The position numbers and the translations under genes are program-made. Positions 25,941-36,191 of a stretch of 64,000 bases of DNA are shown here, piece by piece. This stretch comes from Prochlorococcus sp. AG-347-K20 (GTDB lineage: Bacteria; Cyanobacteriota; Cyanobacteriia; PCC-6307; Cyanobiaceae). The first letter of the stretch is position 1; every line of letters begins with the position of its first letter. Where the stretch lies: NCBI GenBank assembly GCA_003281315.1, contig QCCH01000006.1:1-64000 (forward strand), read 5' to 3'. The notes under the pieces are model-generated. The model saw only the letters and a program-made list of their open reading frames with translations. It had not been told where the DNA came from and ran no database searches.

Positions 25941-26944
25941 AAAGAAGATAATGTTTTTTCACAAGTTTCAAAATCTTTGTTAAATGATACTCCAACCTCT
26001 TTAAGAAGTTTTCTGTCTGATTGGAAAGATGGATTTGAAGTTGTGAGTAACTCATCTCCATAAAAAATTGAATTTGCTCCACATTGAAAACATAATATTT
26101 GGGCTTCTTTTGAAAGCTTTTCTCTCCCTGCACTTAGTCTTATTTTACTTTTAGGCATAAGAATTCTTGCTGTAGCGATCATCCTTATCATTTCAATAGA
26201 ATCAATATCTTGATTATCTTCTAAACCAGTGCCTTCAATAGCTACTAATGCATTTATAGGAACACTTTCAGGATGTGGATTCATGTTTGAGAGCACTTCC
26301 AAAAGAGATGCTCTATCGCCATTATTTTCACCCAAGCCTATTATTCCTCCACAACAAACATTTATTCCTGCATTTCTTACTCTTTCGATAGTGTCTAGTC
26401 TGTCTTGATAAGTTCTAGTCGTAATAATATTTTTATAATGCTCAGGACTAGTATCAAGATTGTGGTTATACGCGGTCAAGCCTGCATCAGCAAGTCTGGA
26501 AGCTTGTGCTTCTGTAAGCATCCCCGCAGTAACGCATGCTTCCATGCCTAAATCTCTTACACCGCTAACCATCTCCAACATTGCATTAAAAGATTTCCCA
26601 TCTCTAATTTCTCTCCACGCCCAACCCATACAAAATCTATCTGCACCCTCATTTTTTGCTACTTGAGCTCTTGCTAAAACCTCTTCAACTTGAAACTGTG
26701 GATGACTTTTGATTTCGCTAGCACTATAAATTGATTGGCTACAGTACGAACAATTTTCCTCGCATCCTCCAGTTTTTACGCTGAACAATGATGCTAATTG
26801 AATATCATATTTGTTGAATTTCCTGTGAACGGTTTGTGATTCCCACATTAAATCAATAAGAGGCATATTAAGTATTTTTAAAATCTCCGCTTTATTCCAA
26901 TCGAACCTAATTTCTTTTAATAACTGATTATTCGAATTAGCCAT
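25937..26944 (-). CDS. bioB: Biotin synthase
   Basis: 335 residues. The radical-SAM cluster site is C61, C65, C68 ([13 protein letters not shown]). [25 protein letters not shown] and the C-terminal [13 protein letters not shown] are BioB signatures that include ligands of the second [2Fe-2S] cluster. BioB inserts sulfur into dethiobiotin, the last step of biotin synthesis, needed for acetyl-CoA carboxylase. It begins 2 bases after uppS and overlaps trhO by four bases. Confidence 0.97.
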   Translation of the reverse strand: MANSNNQLLKEIRFDWNKAEILKILNMPLIDLMWESQTVHRKFNKYDIQLASLFSVKTGGCEENCSYCSQSIYSASEIKSHPQFQVEEVLARAQVAKNEGADRFCMGWAWREIRDGKSFNAMLEMVSGVRDLGMEACVTAGMLTEAQASRLADAGLTAYNHNLDTSPEHYKNIITTRTYQDRLDTIERVRNAGINVCCGGIIGLGENNGDRASLLEVLSNMNPHPESVPINALVAIEGTGLEDNQDIDSIEMIRMIATARILMPKSKIRLSAGREKLSKEAQILCFQCGANSIFYGDELLTTSNPSFQSDRKLLKEVGVSFNKDFETCEKTLSSL

Positions 26945-26946
26945 TT

Positions 26947-27753
26947 TTATTGGGAAATATATTGAGAATCTTCAAAAGATTCATTTGGTAATGATTCTAT
27001 ACCGCCGAAACGTCTATTTCTTGATTGGTAATCAATTATTGCTTTAAGAAATTCATGCTCATTGAACTCTGGCCAAAGTACGTCAGATATATAAATTTCT
27101 GAATATGCTAATTGCCATAATAAAAAATTACTTATCCTTTTTTCACCACTAGTTCTTATTAGTAATTCTGGATCCTTAATTCCTCTAGTTAATAACTCTG
27201 AATTAAATAATTCTTCATTAATTTCACTTGGTTTTATTTCTCCAGAAGAAGATTTTAATGCTAGTTCTTTTGCAACTTTTACTATTTCTTGTCTGCCTCC
27301 GTAATTAACACAAACATTGAATAAAAATTTATTGTTGTCTTTAGTAAGTGATTCTGAACTTGATATTATTTCTTTTAAATTTTTTGGGAAAGGAGTTAAA
27401 TCTCCAATAAATTTTATTTTTGTTGATTCTTCATGGATCTCTTTAATTTCGTTTTTTAAAACTTCGCTAAAAAGATTTATAAGAAAATCAACTTCTTTTG
27501 TTGGTCTTGTCCAATTCTCAGTTGAAAAAGCATAAACAGTAATTACTTTACAACCTAAATTTTTTGCAGCTTTGAGAATTTTTTTTAATACACTGACGCC
27601 CTGTTTATGTCCAAATGAACGGGGTAAACCTTTTCTAATCGCCCATCTCCCATTACCGTCCATAATTATTGCTATATGCTTGGGCAATTTTTGCTTATCT
27701 ATTTTCATTGATAAGTCAGTAATTTTATCGTCTATTACTTTTTCTAAACTCAT
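26947..27753 (-). CDS. uppS: Isoprenyl (undecaprenyl) diphosphate synthase
   Basis: 268 residues. [20 protein letters not shown] has the catalytic Asp32 and Gly-Arg-Trp motif of cis-prenyltransferases. [42 protein letters not shown] and [13 protein letters not shown] follow in the usual order. The product is the lipid carrier for peptidoglycan and other envelope glycans. It lies 3 bases downstream of cdaA; a cdaA neighbour with a cell-wall role is common, since c-di-AMP signalling and wall synthesis are often linked. Confidence 0.95.
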   Translation of the reverse strand: MSLEKVIDDKITDLSMKIDKQKLPKHIAIIMDGNGRWAIRKGLPRSFGHKQGVSVLKKILKAAKNLGCKVITVYAFSTENWTRPTKEVDFLINLFSEVLKNEIKEIHEESTKIKFIGDLTPFPKNLKEIISSSESLTKDNNKFLFNVCVNYGGRQEIVKVAKELALKSSSGEIKPSEINEELFNSELLTRGIKDPELLIRTSGEKRISNFLLWQLAYSEIYISDVLWPEFNEHEFLKAIIDYQSRNRRFGGIESLPNESFEDSQYISQ

Positions 27754-27756
27754 TAG

Positions 27757-28665
27757 TTAATCCTTTTTTTTAATAAAAATTTCTGATTTTTCTGACTCTT
27801 TTTTATTAATATCACTGATGATATTATCACTCGAGTCTGTCTTTTGGGATGAAGCATTTTTACTTAAAGATGCTTTGTTTGCTCCTATAGAGTTTTGATT
27901 TCCAATCAATTTTGCAAGAAGTTCTTGTAACCTGCTGCTGGTAATTGGCCTTTCAAGTTTTCCTTGGTTTGCTAATGATAACGTACCTGTTTCTTCAGAA
28001 ACAACAATACAAATACATCTATCAAATCTTTCTGTAATACCTAATGCTGCTAAATGTCTTGTGCCATATCTACTTATTCCTTGTCTTGAGAGAGGAAGTA
28101 TTACGCCAGCAGAAATTATTTTATTTCCTTTCACAAGAACTGCTCCATCATGTAAAGGTGTATCTGTAGCAAAAAGATTTATTAAAAGGTCAGTTGATAA
28201 TTGTGCCTCAATATTGGTACCTGAATATAAAAAATCTTCAGGTCTTAAATCACTCCCCAAATCTACAACGATTAAAGCACCTCTTCTATTTTGAGAGAGT
28301 TTACCGGCAGTCTCAACTAACTGAGTAATGGTAGTTGAAGTTGCTCTAAATTCCTTTGGTGGATTACCTAGTAATACAGCTAGCCTCCCAGTGCCTAGTA
28401 ATTCCATTAATCTTCTTAACTCTCCTTGCCAAAGGATCGCTAATGAGAGAGAGCAAGCGAGGACTACAGCATCAATTAATTTTGATGTTAGTGGTAAGTA
28501 TGCATATCTTTGAATAAACCATGCGGATGATACTAAAAACAAATATCCTCTTAGAAGCCATAATGTCCGTTGTTCTTTTACTCTAGAGAATAATAATAGT
28601 CCGAAACCAACAGCAAATAAGACATCTAATAAAAGCTTTAAATTTATAATCCCCCAGAAATTCAC
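27757..28665 (-). CDS. cdaA: Diadenylate cyclase CdaA (c-di-AMP synthase), altered RHR motif
   Basis: 302 residues. About three N-terminal membrane helices (near 10-27, 38-55, 60-80) precede a DisA_N cyclase domain (about 95-240). The DGA motif is intact (LHDGAVL, 173-175). The normally Arg-His-Arg motif reads Arg203-His204-Leu205 (GTRHLAALG). SEETGTLS, another conserved block, is present. The C-terminal 40 residues are Ser/Lys-rich and likely disordered. CdaA makes c-di-AMP, which controls potassium and osmotic balance, and in Synechococcus supports survival at night. It is the second gene of a leftward run after lysA. Confidence 0.9.
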   Translation of the reverse strand: MNFWGIINLKLLLDVLFAVGFGLLLFSRVKEQRTLWLLRGYLFLVSSAWFIQRYAYLPLTSKLIDAVVLACSLSLAILWQGELRRLMELLGTGRLAVLLGNPPKEFRATSTTITQLVETAGKLSQNRRGALIVVDLGSDLRPEDFLYSGTNIEAQLSTDLLINLFATDTPLHDGAVLVKGNKIISAGVILPLSRQGISRYGTRHLAALGITERFDRCICIVVSEETGTLSLANQGKLERPITSSRLQELLAKLIGNQNSIGANKASLSKNASSQKTDSSDNIISDINKKESEKSEIFIKKKD

Positions 28666-28693
28666 ACTAAAATCAAAATTAATTTAAATTTAC

Positions 28694-30067
28694 CTAATTT
28701 TGTTTGATAAAGCGATCAGGTAATACGTCATATTTTAAAAGATCCAATGGGCTTTCTCTTTTTTGAATAATTTCTGCCTCTCCATCTTTAACTAAGAGAG
28801 CAGCAGGTCTTGGAATTCTGTTGTAGTTAGAACTCATTGAATTATTATATGCACCAGTACCAAAAACACATATAAGATCTCCCGTTTTACATTCTGCTAG
28901 TTCAATTTCTTTAAACAATACATCTCCTGATTCGCAGTGCTTACCAGCAATAGTATATTTATTTTTGGAATTAATATTAAATGGATTACTTACTAAACAT
29001 GCAGAATAATTTGATTGATATGTAATTGGTCTTGGATTATCACTCATACCACCATCAACAGATAAATATGTTCTGATACCAGGAATTTCTTTAAAAGCCC
29101 CAATTTTGTAAATGGTTATGCCTGCTGTAGATACAATAGATCTACCAGGTTCGCACATTAATGTGGGAAGATCTAAGTTGTTTTTTTTACAAGCTTCAAC
29201 AACGGAAGAAGAAATTGTTTTTACCCATTCATCAATTGAAGGGGGATCATCACTTTCTGTATACCTGATACCTAAACCCCCGCCAACATTAAGTTCCTCA
29301 ATATTATGACCGAATTTTTTGGCGTCTAAGATAACCTTTACCATTATTTCTCCCAGATCCTTATGAGGGTCTAGTTCAAAAATCTGTGAACCAATATGAG
29401 CATGTAAACCTTTTAATTTTAGGTGCTTTGTGTTGCTGACTCTGTTAAATAGAGTATTTAAATATTCTATTCCGAAACCAAATTTGCTATCAAATGATCC
29501 AGTTCTAATATATTCATGTGTATGGCATTCTATTCCAGGAGTAAAGCGAATCATTATTTCTAAATCCTGATTAAATGAATTTGAGATCTCATCTAATCTT
29601 TCTAAGTCGTAATCATTATCTACAATAACCTTAATATTATTTCTAACTGCGAATTTTAATTCTTTGTCTGATTTGTTATTACCATGAAAGACGATTTTTT
29701 CATTTGGAACCCCACCTTTAATAGCAGTTAATAGTTCTCCTTCTGAAACAGCATCAAGTCCTAAACCTTCCGAGGAAACAAGACTACTCATGAAAATGGA
29801 ACTATTTGCCTTAGAAGCATATATGGGCAAGGATTTTCCTGGGTAATATTTTTCTAATGCTTTTTTGTACGCTTTACAAGAATTTCTTAAAGTGATTTCA
29901 TCCAAGATATAAAGAGGAGAGTCATATTTTTTAACTAGTTCTTCAATAGAACATCCACCAACTGACAATTTCCCATCTCTTTGAATGGATGTGGTAATGG
30001 GCATGATATTTCTGTTAGGACTTTCCAAGTCAATTTTTTGTTTTAAAAAAGATTGTTTTTCTTCCAT
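28694..30067 (-). CDS. lysA: Diaminopimelate decarboxylase
   Basis: 457 residues. Fold-III PLP enzyme with the lysine in LPIYASKANSS (Lys86). LKGLHAHIGSQIFE, NVGGGLGIRY and MCEPGRSIVSTAG are the phosphate- and substrate-binding blocks, and VFGTGAYNNSMSSNYNRIPRP ends the active site, including the Cys/Tyr contributed across the dimer. It converts meso-diaminopimelate to lysine. First gene of the leftward run lysA-cdaA-uppS-bioB-trhO-unknown; its start is divergent from rimI. Confidence 0.96.
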   Translation of the reverse strand: MEEKQSFLKQKIDLESPNRNIMPITTSIQRDGKLSVGGCSIEELVKKYDSPLYILDEITLRNSCKAYKKALEKYYPGKSLPIYASKANSSIFMSSLVSSEGLGLDAVSEGELLTAIKGGVPNEKIVFHGNNKSDKELKFAVRNNIKVIVDNDYDLERLDEISNSFNQDLEIMIRFTPGIECHTHEYIRTGSFDSKFGFGIEYLNTLFNRVSNTKHLKLKGLHAHIGSQIFELDPHKDLGEIMVKVILDAKKFGHNIEELNVGGGLGIRYTESDDPPSIDEWVKTISSSVVEACKKNNLDLPTLMCEPGRSIVSTAGITIYKIGAFKEIPGIRTYLSVDGGMSDNPRPITYQSNYSACLVSNPFNINSKNKYTIAGKHCESGDVLFKEIELAECKTGDLICVFGTGAYNNSMSSNYNRIPRPAALLVKDGEAEIIQKRESPLDLLKYDVLPDRFIKQN

Positions 30068-30154
30068 GGGAGAACTTCAAATAAAGCTATGCCAAAACTG
30101 TCATATTTTATAATGACTTTAGATTTGAACTTACTAGATATAAATACATAATAA

Positions 30155-30595
30155 ATGATATCTATTAAACAAATAAATAAGGAAGATATTGATTTATGTT
30201 ATGAATTAGATTCAAATACCATCTCTCTATGGAGTAAAGAACAATGGGCTAACGAATTCAAAAAAGATGGCATAAAAATTTTTGGGTTATTAATTAAAAA
30301 TTTAGTCATTGGAGTATGTGTTTTTCAAGTTGTTCTTGATGAAGCTCAAATAAATTATTTTGTTGTAAATAAGAAATTTAGAAAAAAGGGATTTGGATCT
30401 TATCTTATGAGCTACTTAATAAATAAATGTGAAAAATTAAATTTAAAGAAATTACTATTAGAGGTTTCTCAGAGCAATGTTACTGCTGAAAGATTTTATA
30501 GTCGCTTTGATTTTTCTACTGTGGGAATAAGAAAAAATTATTATAAAGATGGTTCACATGCTCTTTTAAAAGAAAAAAAATTAACAACAAAATAA
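30155..30595 (+). CDS. rimI: Ribosomal-protein-alanine acetyltransferase (RimI-like GNAT)
   Basis: 146 residues. GNAT motif A is visible as INYFVVNKKFRKKGFGSYLM, with the R/K-x-x-G-x-G/S acetyl-CoA loop, followed by LLLEVSQSNVTAERFYSRFDF and GIRKNYY, the RimI-type pattern (N...A..FY...GF...R..YY). RimI acetylates the N-terminus of ribosomal protein S18; family members may have other protein targets. It is a single gene, divergent from lysA, with 178 bases before clpC. Confidence 0.85.
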   Translation: MISIKQINKEDIDLCYELDSNTISLWSKEQWANEFKKDGIKIFGLLIKNLVIGVCVFQVVLDEAQINYFVVNKKFRKKGFGSYLMSYLINKCEKLNLKKLLLEVSQSNVTAERFYSRFDFSTVGIRKNYYKDGSHALLKEKKLTTK

Positions 30596-30773
30596 TGTAA
30601 AAATTTAAATGTTCGGATAACCAGAAACCTTGAAATTACTATATTTTCTTGCTATATCACTAAAAAAGTTCAATTTATTTTGATAAATTATACTTTTGGG
30701 TATTCACAAAAGCTCATTCTGAACACAAAATTGACATATTACTGGTAGGTTATTAATAGGATTTAACCTTCTA

Positions 30774-33299
30774 ATGTTTGAAAGATTTACAGAAAAGGCT
30801 ATAAAAGTCATTATGCTTGCTCAAGAGGAAGCTAGAAGACTTGGTCATAATTTTGTTGGAACAGAACAAATTCTTTTGGGGTTAATTGGAGAAGGAACTG
30901 GGGTCGCAGCGAAAGTACTTAAATCACTGGGAGTTAATTTAAAAGATTCAAGGATAGAGGTAGAAAAGATAATAGGTAGAGGTTCAGGGTTTGTAGCCGT
31001 AGAAATACCTTTTACTCCCAGGGCTAAAAGAGTTTTAGAACTATCTTTGGAAGAGGCTCGTCAACTTGGCCATAATTACATTGGTACAGAACATTTATTG
31101 TTGGGTTTAATAAGAGAAGGTGAAGGTGTGGCTGCAAGAGTTCTTGAAAATCTTAATATTGACCTTACAAAAGTTAGAACTCAAGTTATAAGGATGCTTG
31201 GAGAAACCGCCGAAGTTGGCACAGGGGCAAGTACAACTAAGGGCAACTTAAAAACTGCTACTCTTGATGAATTTGGAACAAATTTAACAAAATTAGCAAG
31301 TGAATCAAAATTAGATCCAGTGGTTGGACGCCATTCAGAAATAGATCGTGTAGTTCAAATACTAGGTAGGAGGACAAAAAATAATCCTGTTCTTATTGGG
31401 GAGCCAGGTGTAGGTAAAACAGCTATCGCAGAAGGTCTAGCTCAAAGAATACAAACTGGGGATATTCCAGACATACTTGAAGATAAAAGAGTTTTGACTC
31501 TTGATATAGGCCTTTTGGTAGCAGGAACAAAATATAGAGGTGAATTTGAAGAAAGGTTAAAAAAAATAATGGAAGAAATTAAATCAGCAGGTAACGTCAT
31601 TCTTGTCATAGATGAAGTGCATACTTTAATTGGTGCAGGAGCTGCTGAAGGAGCTATAGATGCAGCAAATATACTAAAGCCAGCATTAGCTAGAGGGGAA
31701 CTCCAATGTATTGGAGCAACAACTCTAGATGAATATAGAAAACATATTGAAAGAGATGCTGCTCTAGAAAGAAGATTCCAGCCTGTAATGGTAGGGGAGC
31801 CATCTATTGAAGATACAATCGAAATTCTAAAAGGTCTTAGAGAGCGTTACGAACAACATCATCGTCTAAAAATTACTGATGATGCGCTAGAGGCCGCCGC
31901 TCATTTAGGCGACCGTTACATATCTGACAGATTTTTACCTGATAAGGCTATTGATCTCATTGACGAAGCAGGAAGTAGAGTACGTCTAATAAACTCTAAA
32001 CTTCCGCCTGAAGCAAGACAAATAGATAGAGAACTAAGACAAGTCCAAAAACAGAAGGAAGAATCTGTAAGAGATCAAAATTTCGATCAAGCTGGCCAAT
32101 TACGCGAAAAAGAGATGGAATTGTCTGCAAAAATTAAAGAGGTTTTGGATAATAAAAAAGAATCTACAGCTGGAGATCAATCCGATGCAGATAATTCTAT
32201 AAAAAGTGATTCAAAACTTTTACAAAGTCCCCTTGTTAGTGAGGAGGATGTAGCTCATATTGTGGCTTCATGGACAGGTGTTCCTGTTCAAAAATTAACA
32301 GAAACTGAATCAGTCAAGCTTCTTAACATGGAGGAAACACTTCACCAAAGGCTAATTGGACAAGACGAAGCTGTAAAGGCTGTCTCAAGAGCTATAAGAA
32401 GAGCAAGAGTTGGATTAAAAAATCCTAATAGACCCATAGCAAGTTTTATCTTTTCTGGACCTACCGGTGTTGGTAAAACTGAATTGACTAAATCATTGGC
32501 TTCATATTTCTTCGGTAGTGAAGAAGCAATGATTAGATTAGATATGTCTGAATTTATGGAAAGACATACAGTTAGTAAACTAATAGGTTCACCTCCTGGT
32601 TATGTTGGTTTTAATGAAGGTGGTCAGCTTACTGAAGCTGTTAGAAGACGTCCTTATACCGTCGTTTTATTTGATGAAGTTGAAAAGGCGCATCCAGATG
32701 TTTTCAACTTATTACTGCAACTACTTGAAGACGGAAGATTAACTGACTCCAAAGGTAGAACTGTAGATTTTAAAAATACATTGTTAATAATGACCTCTAA
32801 TATCGGTTCAAAAGTAATCGAGAAAGGTGGTGGCGGACTAGGATTCGAATTCTCAGGTGATTCAGTTGAAGATAGCCAGTACAACAGAATTAAATCACTA
32901 GTTAATGAAGAACTTAAGCAATACTTTAGGCCTGAATTTTTAAATAGGCTTGATGAAATAATTGTATTCAGACAATTAACTAAAAATGAAGTTAAAGAAA
33001 TTGCTGAAATAATGTTGGAAGAAGTTTTTGTCCGACTACAGGACAAAGGTATTAAATTAAATGTTACTGATGCTTTCAAAGAAAGACTTGTTGAAGAAGG
33101 TTACAATCCTTCATACGGAGCAAGACCTTTGAGAAGGGCAGTTATGCGTTTATTAGAAGATAGTTTGGCTGAAGAAGTTCTTTCTGGGAGAATTAAGGAT
33201 GGAGATAATGCTTTAGTTGATATAGATGATAATAAAAAAGTTACAATAAATATTTCTACTGAAGAATCTTCTCAAGAGTTAGCAGGAGCTAACTTCTAA
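30774..33299 (+). CDS. clpC: Clp protease ATP-binding subunit ClpC
   Basis: 841 residues. Two N-terminal Clp repeats (about 5-70 and 80-145) precede the first AAA domain with GEPGVGKT (209-216) and [15 protein letters not shown]. The UVR-like middle domain ([20 protein letters not shown]) separates it from the second AAA domain with [14 protein letters not shown] and the R finger region. This is the ClpC layout of cyanobacteria and chloroplasts; it unfolds proteins for ClpP/ClpR and is essential in cyanobacteria. Start chosen at the ATG giving [19 protein letters not shown], the conserved N-terminus. Confidence 0.98.
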   Translation: MFERFTEKAIKVIMLAQEEARRLGHNFVGTEQILLGLIGEGTGVAAKVLKSLGVNLKDSRIEVEKIIGRGSGFVAVEIPFTPRAKRVLELSLEEARQLGHNYIGTEHLLLGLIREGEGVAARVLENLNIDLTKVRTQVIRMLGETAEVGTGASTTKGNLKTATLDEFGTNLTKLASESKLDPVVGRHSEIDRVVQILGRRTKNNPVLIGEPGVGKTAIAEGLAQRIQTGDIPDILEDKRVLTLDIGLLVAGTKYRGEFEERLKKIMEEIKSAGNVILVIDEVHTLIGAGAAEGAIDAANILKPALARGELQCIGATTLDEYRKHIERDAALERRFQPVMVGEPSIEDTIEILKGLRERYEQHHRLKITDDALEAAAHLGDRYISDRFLPDKAIDLIDEAGSRVRLINSKLPPEARQIDRELRQVQKQKEESVRDQNFDQAGQLREKEMELSAKIKEVLDNKKESTAGDQSDADNSIKSDSKLLQSPLVSEEDVAHIVASWTGVPVQKLTETESVKLLNMEETLHQRLIGQDEAVKAVSRAIRRARVGLKNPNRPIASFIFSGPTGVGKTELTKSLASYFFGSEEAMIRLDMSEFMERHTVSKLIGSPPGYVGFNEGGQLTEAVRRRPYTVVLFDEVEKAHPDVFNLLLQLLEDGRLTDSKGRTVDFKNTLLIMTSNIGSKVIEKGGGGLGFEFSGDSVEDSQYNRIKSLVNEELKQYFRPEFLNRLDEIIVFRQLTKNEVKEIAEIMLEEVFVRLQDKGIKLNVTDAFKERLVEEGYNPSYGARPLRRAVMRLLEDSLAEEVLSGRIKDGDNALVDIDDNKKVTINISTEESSQELAGANF

Positions 33300-33314
33300 T
33301 CATTCAAAGTAAAT

Positions 33315-34406
33315 ATGCAGTCTATCTCTCCAGAAACTATATACAGGGGAAATTCTGCTTGGGAAAAATCTTTACCTCAAATTACTAAATTAACTAAAAG
33401 TCCATTAATTCTAGGTAGAGGGATTCAAACGAATAATTTGAGAAATAATATTTTTAATGATTTAAAAAATCAAAAACTTAATGTAAATTCTGCTAATTTA
33501 CAATTTGATTGTTGTTACGAAGATATTTCAAGAGTTAAGAATATTATTTCAAATAATAATAATGATTGTGTTATCGCAGCTGGAGGTGGCAAAGTTCTAG
33601 ACTCTGGAAAATATATAGCCGATTCTCTTAATATCCCTTGTATTACAGTTCCCCTTAGCGCCTCTACATGTGCTGGTTGGACAGCCTTATCGAATATTTA
33701 TACAAAGGATGGTCAATTTATAAAAGATGTTGCATTAGGATCTTGTCCGAAAATACTAGTTTTTGATCATAAATTTATTCAAACAGCTCCATCAAGAACA
33801 CTTGCAAGTGGCATAGCAGATGCCTTGGCAAAATGGTACGAATCCTCAATAACAAGTTCAAAAATAGATGACGGTCTTGTTCAACAAGCAATTCAGATAT
33901 CAAGAGTTTTAAGAGATCAACTATTAATAGATGGAGGAAAAGCATTTAAGGGTCAATTTGAGAATTATCTATCTTGGCAAAATACTGTAGATGCATGTGG
34001 ACTTACAGCAGGATTAGTTGGCGGTATTGGTGGAGAAAAATGTAGGACTGCAGCAGCACATGCTATTCATAATGCAATTACTCAGATAATTACCCCTAAT
34101 AAATTCTTACATGGTGAGATTGTTGGGGTTGGTTTATTATTACAATTAAGAATAGAAGAAATGAAAAATAATAATAAATTAGCTGATCAATCAATCAAAC
34201 AATTATTTGTACTTATGAAAGAATTGAATTTGCCAACTACTATCGGACAACTTGGAATAAATGTTTTTGAAAATAATAATTTAGAGAAAATTGCTGATTT
34301 TACTTGTCGAGATAAATCTGAGATTCACTTTTTGCCTTTTGAAATTAATAAACTGGACATAATAGAGGTTATTTCAAATTTTGAACAACAAAAAATTAAA
34401 ACATAA
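33315..34406 (+). CDS. Iron-containing dehydrogenase, glycerol dehydrogenase-like
   Basis: 363 residues. The NAD-binding loop AAGGGKVLDSGKYIAD and TVPLSASTCAGWTALSNIY are typical of GldA-type group III dehydrogenases. Metal-binding His residues are in AAAHAIHNAI and LHGEIVGVGL. Substrate could be glycerol or another small polyol or hydroxyketone; the sequence does not decide it. It begins 15 bases after clpC and is followed after 6 bases by an alpha/beta hydrolase. Confidence 0.8.
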   Translation: MQSISPETIYRGNSAWEKSLPQITKLTKSPLILGRGIQTNNLRNNIFNDLKNQKLNVNSANLQFDCCYEDISRVKNIISNNNNDCVIAAGGGKVLDSGKYIADSLNIPCITVPLSASTCAGWTALSNIYTKDGQFIKDVALGSCPKILVFDHKFIQTAPSRTLASGIADALAKWYESSITSSKIDDGLVQQAIQISRVLRDQLLIDGGKAFKGQFENYLSWQNTVDACGLTAGLVGGIGGEKCRTAAAHAIHNAITQIITPNKFLHGEIVGVGLLLQLRIEEMKNNNKLADQSIKQLFVLMKELNLPTTIGQLGINVFENNNLEKIADFTCRDKSEIHFLPFEINKLDIIEVISNFEQQKIKT

Positions 34407-34412
34407 ATATTT

Positions 34413-35312
34413 TTGACTAAAAACAAATTTGAACAATTAAGTGATTTAAATGCAGAATTTTTCGAAAGTGCCAAATTGTCACTATTAGATCCTTTAGGTC
34501 TTTATTTGGCAAATGATGTTAAGTGGATAAAACTCAACCAAAATTGGAACTCCTTAAAATTTCCAGTAGTTATGGGAGGGAAAGGTCAACCTATACTTCT
34601 TCTACATGGCTTTGATAGTAGTTTTTTAGAATTCAGAAGAATATATAAATCACTAAAAAGAAATTTTCAAGTTATCGTTCCTGATCTTCTGGGTTTTGGT
34701 TTTAGTCCCAGGTGCGCAACAAATGAATACAATTCCTCAAAAATAATTTCGCATTTAATTGATCTCCTTAAGACGTTAAAAATAACAAAGAATCTAAAAA
34801 TTATAGGTGCCTCTATGGGAGGATCAACAGCTTTAAAACTTGCTTTTGAAATACCTGATTCTATTGAAAAAATTATCCTTTTGTCCCCCGCCGGATTGTT
34901 TGGAGAACCTAAGAGTATCCCTTTTCCTCTTAACCAAATTGGTGCCTCATTTCTTGGATTGCCTCAGGTTAGAAAAAGTCTTTGTAGACAAGCATTTGCT
35001 TTTCCTGATGAATGCGTTGGTAAGATGGAAGAGCAAATTGCTTCGATTCATTTAGGTTGTAAAGGATGGAGGAATTCACTTGCATCATTTGCAAAAAGTG
35101 GTGGGTTTGCAGGAACTCAAAAATATATCCAAAATATCCCAATTAAAACATTATGTGGGGAAAATGATCGAATTCTTGGAAAAAAAGAGCTTAAAAAAAT
35201 AGGAAATATTGAAAAATTTAATTTTGTAAGGTTAAAAAATTGTGGTCATCTTCCACATATAGATCTTCCATCATTATCTAGTAAAATTATCCAAGATTAT
35301 TTTTTGGAATAA
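34413..35312 (+). CDS. Alpha/beta hydrolase
   Basis: 299 residues, starting at a TTG at 34413, 6 bases after the dehydrogenase. LLLHGFDSSFLEFRR gives the oxyanion HG motif; the nucleophile elbow is GASMGG (Ser in IIGASMGGSTALKL); CGENDRILG supplies the Asp and NCGHLPHIDLP the His of the triad. The family covers esterases, lipases, haloperoxidases and C-C hydrolases; no specific substrate can be named. It converges with cdsA over 12 bases. Confidence 0.85.
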   Translation: MTKNKFEQLSDLNAEFFESAKLSLLDPLGLYLANDVKWIKLNQNWNSLKFPVVMGGKGQPILLLHGFDSSFLEFRRIYKSLKRNFQVIVPDLLGFGFSPRCATNEYNSSKIISHLIDLLKTLKITKNLKIIGASMGGSTALKLAFEIPDSIEKIILLSPAGLFGEPKSIPFPLNQIGASFLGLPQVRKSLCRQAFAFPDECVGKMEEQIASIHLGCKGWRNSLASFAKSGGFAGTQKYIQNIPIKTLCGENDRILGKKELKKIGNIEKFNFVRLKNCGHLPHIDLPSLSSKIIQDYFLE

Positions 35313-35324
35313 ATGATTTTTTAA

Positions 35325-36182
35325 TTAATTTAGATACTTGAGAATTATAAAAATATAATATAAAACAGATGGAGTAAAGATGTAACTGTCAATTCTGTCA
35401 AGGATCCCTCCATGTCCCGGTAAAAAAGTTCCGGAATCTTTTATTTTTGCATCTCTCTTCATCATAGATTCAATTAAATCTCCAACTAATGCCATAAGAG
35501 AAATTGAAATCCCATATATTATTCCAACAAATAATGGATTTTCCCAATTCAATAAAAATGCGAAAATTATTGCAAGTAAAGTTGAACAGGATATTCCTCC
35601 AATTAAACCTTCTATAGTTTTGCTCGGAGATATTGGAGATAGAGATGTTTTACCAAATGACTTCCCAATAAAATAAGAACCAATATCACTAGCTACAATT
35701 AAAAAGCAAGAAGTTAAAGTTAAATGCAGACCAGTAGTATTTGATAAGTTCTCAAACGACATAAAACCCTGATTTGAACTTATTATCACTGAATCTAATC
35801 CCCTTAACTTAATCCAGTAACTAGGTAAAAAACCTAAATAGAATAATCCAAAAATAGAGGCTGCAATATCTGAAATTGTCCCAGGTTTTGGTTGCAAAAG
35901 TAACCAAGTACATATCCCAACTGAACATATTGGCAAAATTGAATTTGAAATTTCTCCTTCAAGCAAACCAATAGTCTCAAGATAAGTAGAAATTATAATA
36001 ATAAAGGATGAAAATAATGTGGTTTTTGTAGCTGGTCTTATTCCTTTAAATTCTGCCATTCTAAAAAATTCTAATAATGCTAGATATGTAAGCAAAGCAG
36101 TTGCCAATGTAAAAAACCATCCCCCCATCAAAACAACAATTAAACCAAAAATTCCTATAAGTAACCCGCTTCTTAATCTCAT
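35325..36182 (-). CDS. cdsA: Phosphatidate cytidylyltransferase
   Basis: 285 residues with about seven or eight hydrophobic helices. The C-terminal CdsA signature, KDSGTFLPGHGGILDRIDS, is intact, as is the block DIGSYFIGKSFGKTSLSPIS with the metal-binding Asp. CdsA turns phosphatidic acid and CTP into CDP-diacylglycerol, the precursor of phosphatidylglycerol, which photosystems need. Its start lies 9 bases after the stop of the gene at 36192, so the two are probably cotranscribed leftward. Confidence 0.95.
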   Translation of the reverse strand: MRLRSGLLIGIFGLIVVLMGGWFFTLATALLTYLALLEFFRMAEFKGIRPATKTTLFSSFIIIISTYLETIGLLEGEISNSILPICSVGICTWLLLQPKPGTISDIAASIFGLFYLGFLPSYWIKLRGLDSVIISSNQGFMSFENLSNTTGLHLTLTSCFLIVASDIGSYFIGKSFGKTSLSPISPSKTIEGLIGGISCSTLLAIIFAFLLNWENPLFVGIIYGISISLMALVGDLIESMMKRDAKIKDSGTFLPGHGGILDRIDSYIFTPSVLYYIFIILKYLN

Positions 36183-36191
36183 ATGAAATTG

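Noticed and set aside
30731..30759. Perfect TTGACA upstream of clpC
   Set aside because: No good -10 box at 16-18 bases; the start would leave almost no leader. A TATACT at 30689-30694 is an alternative but lacks a -35.
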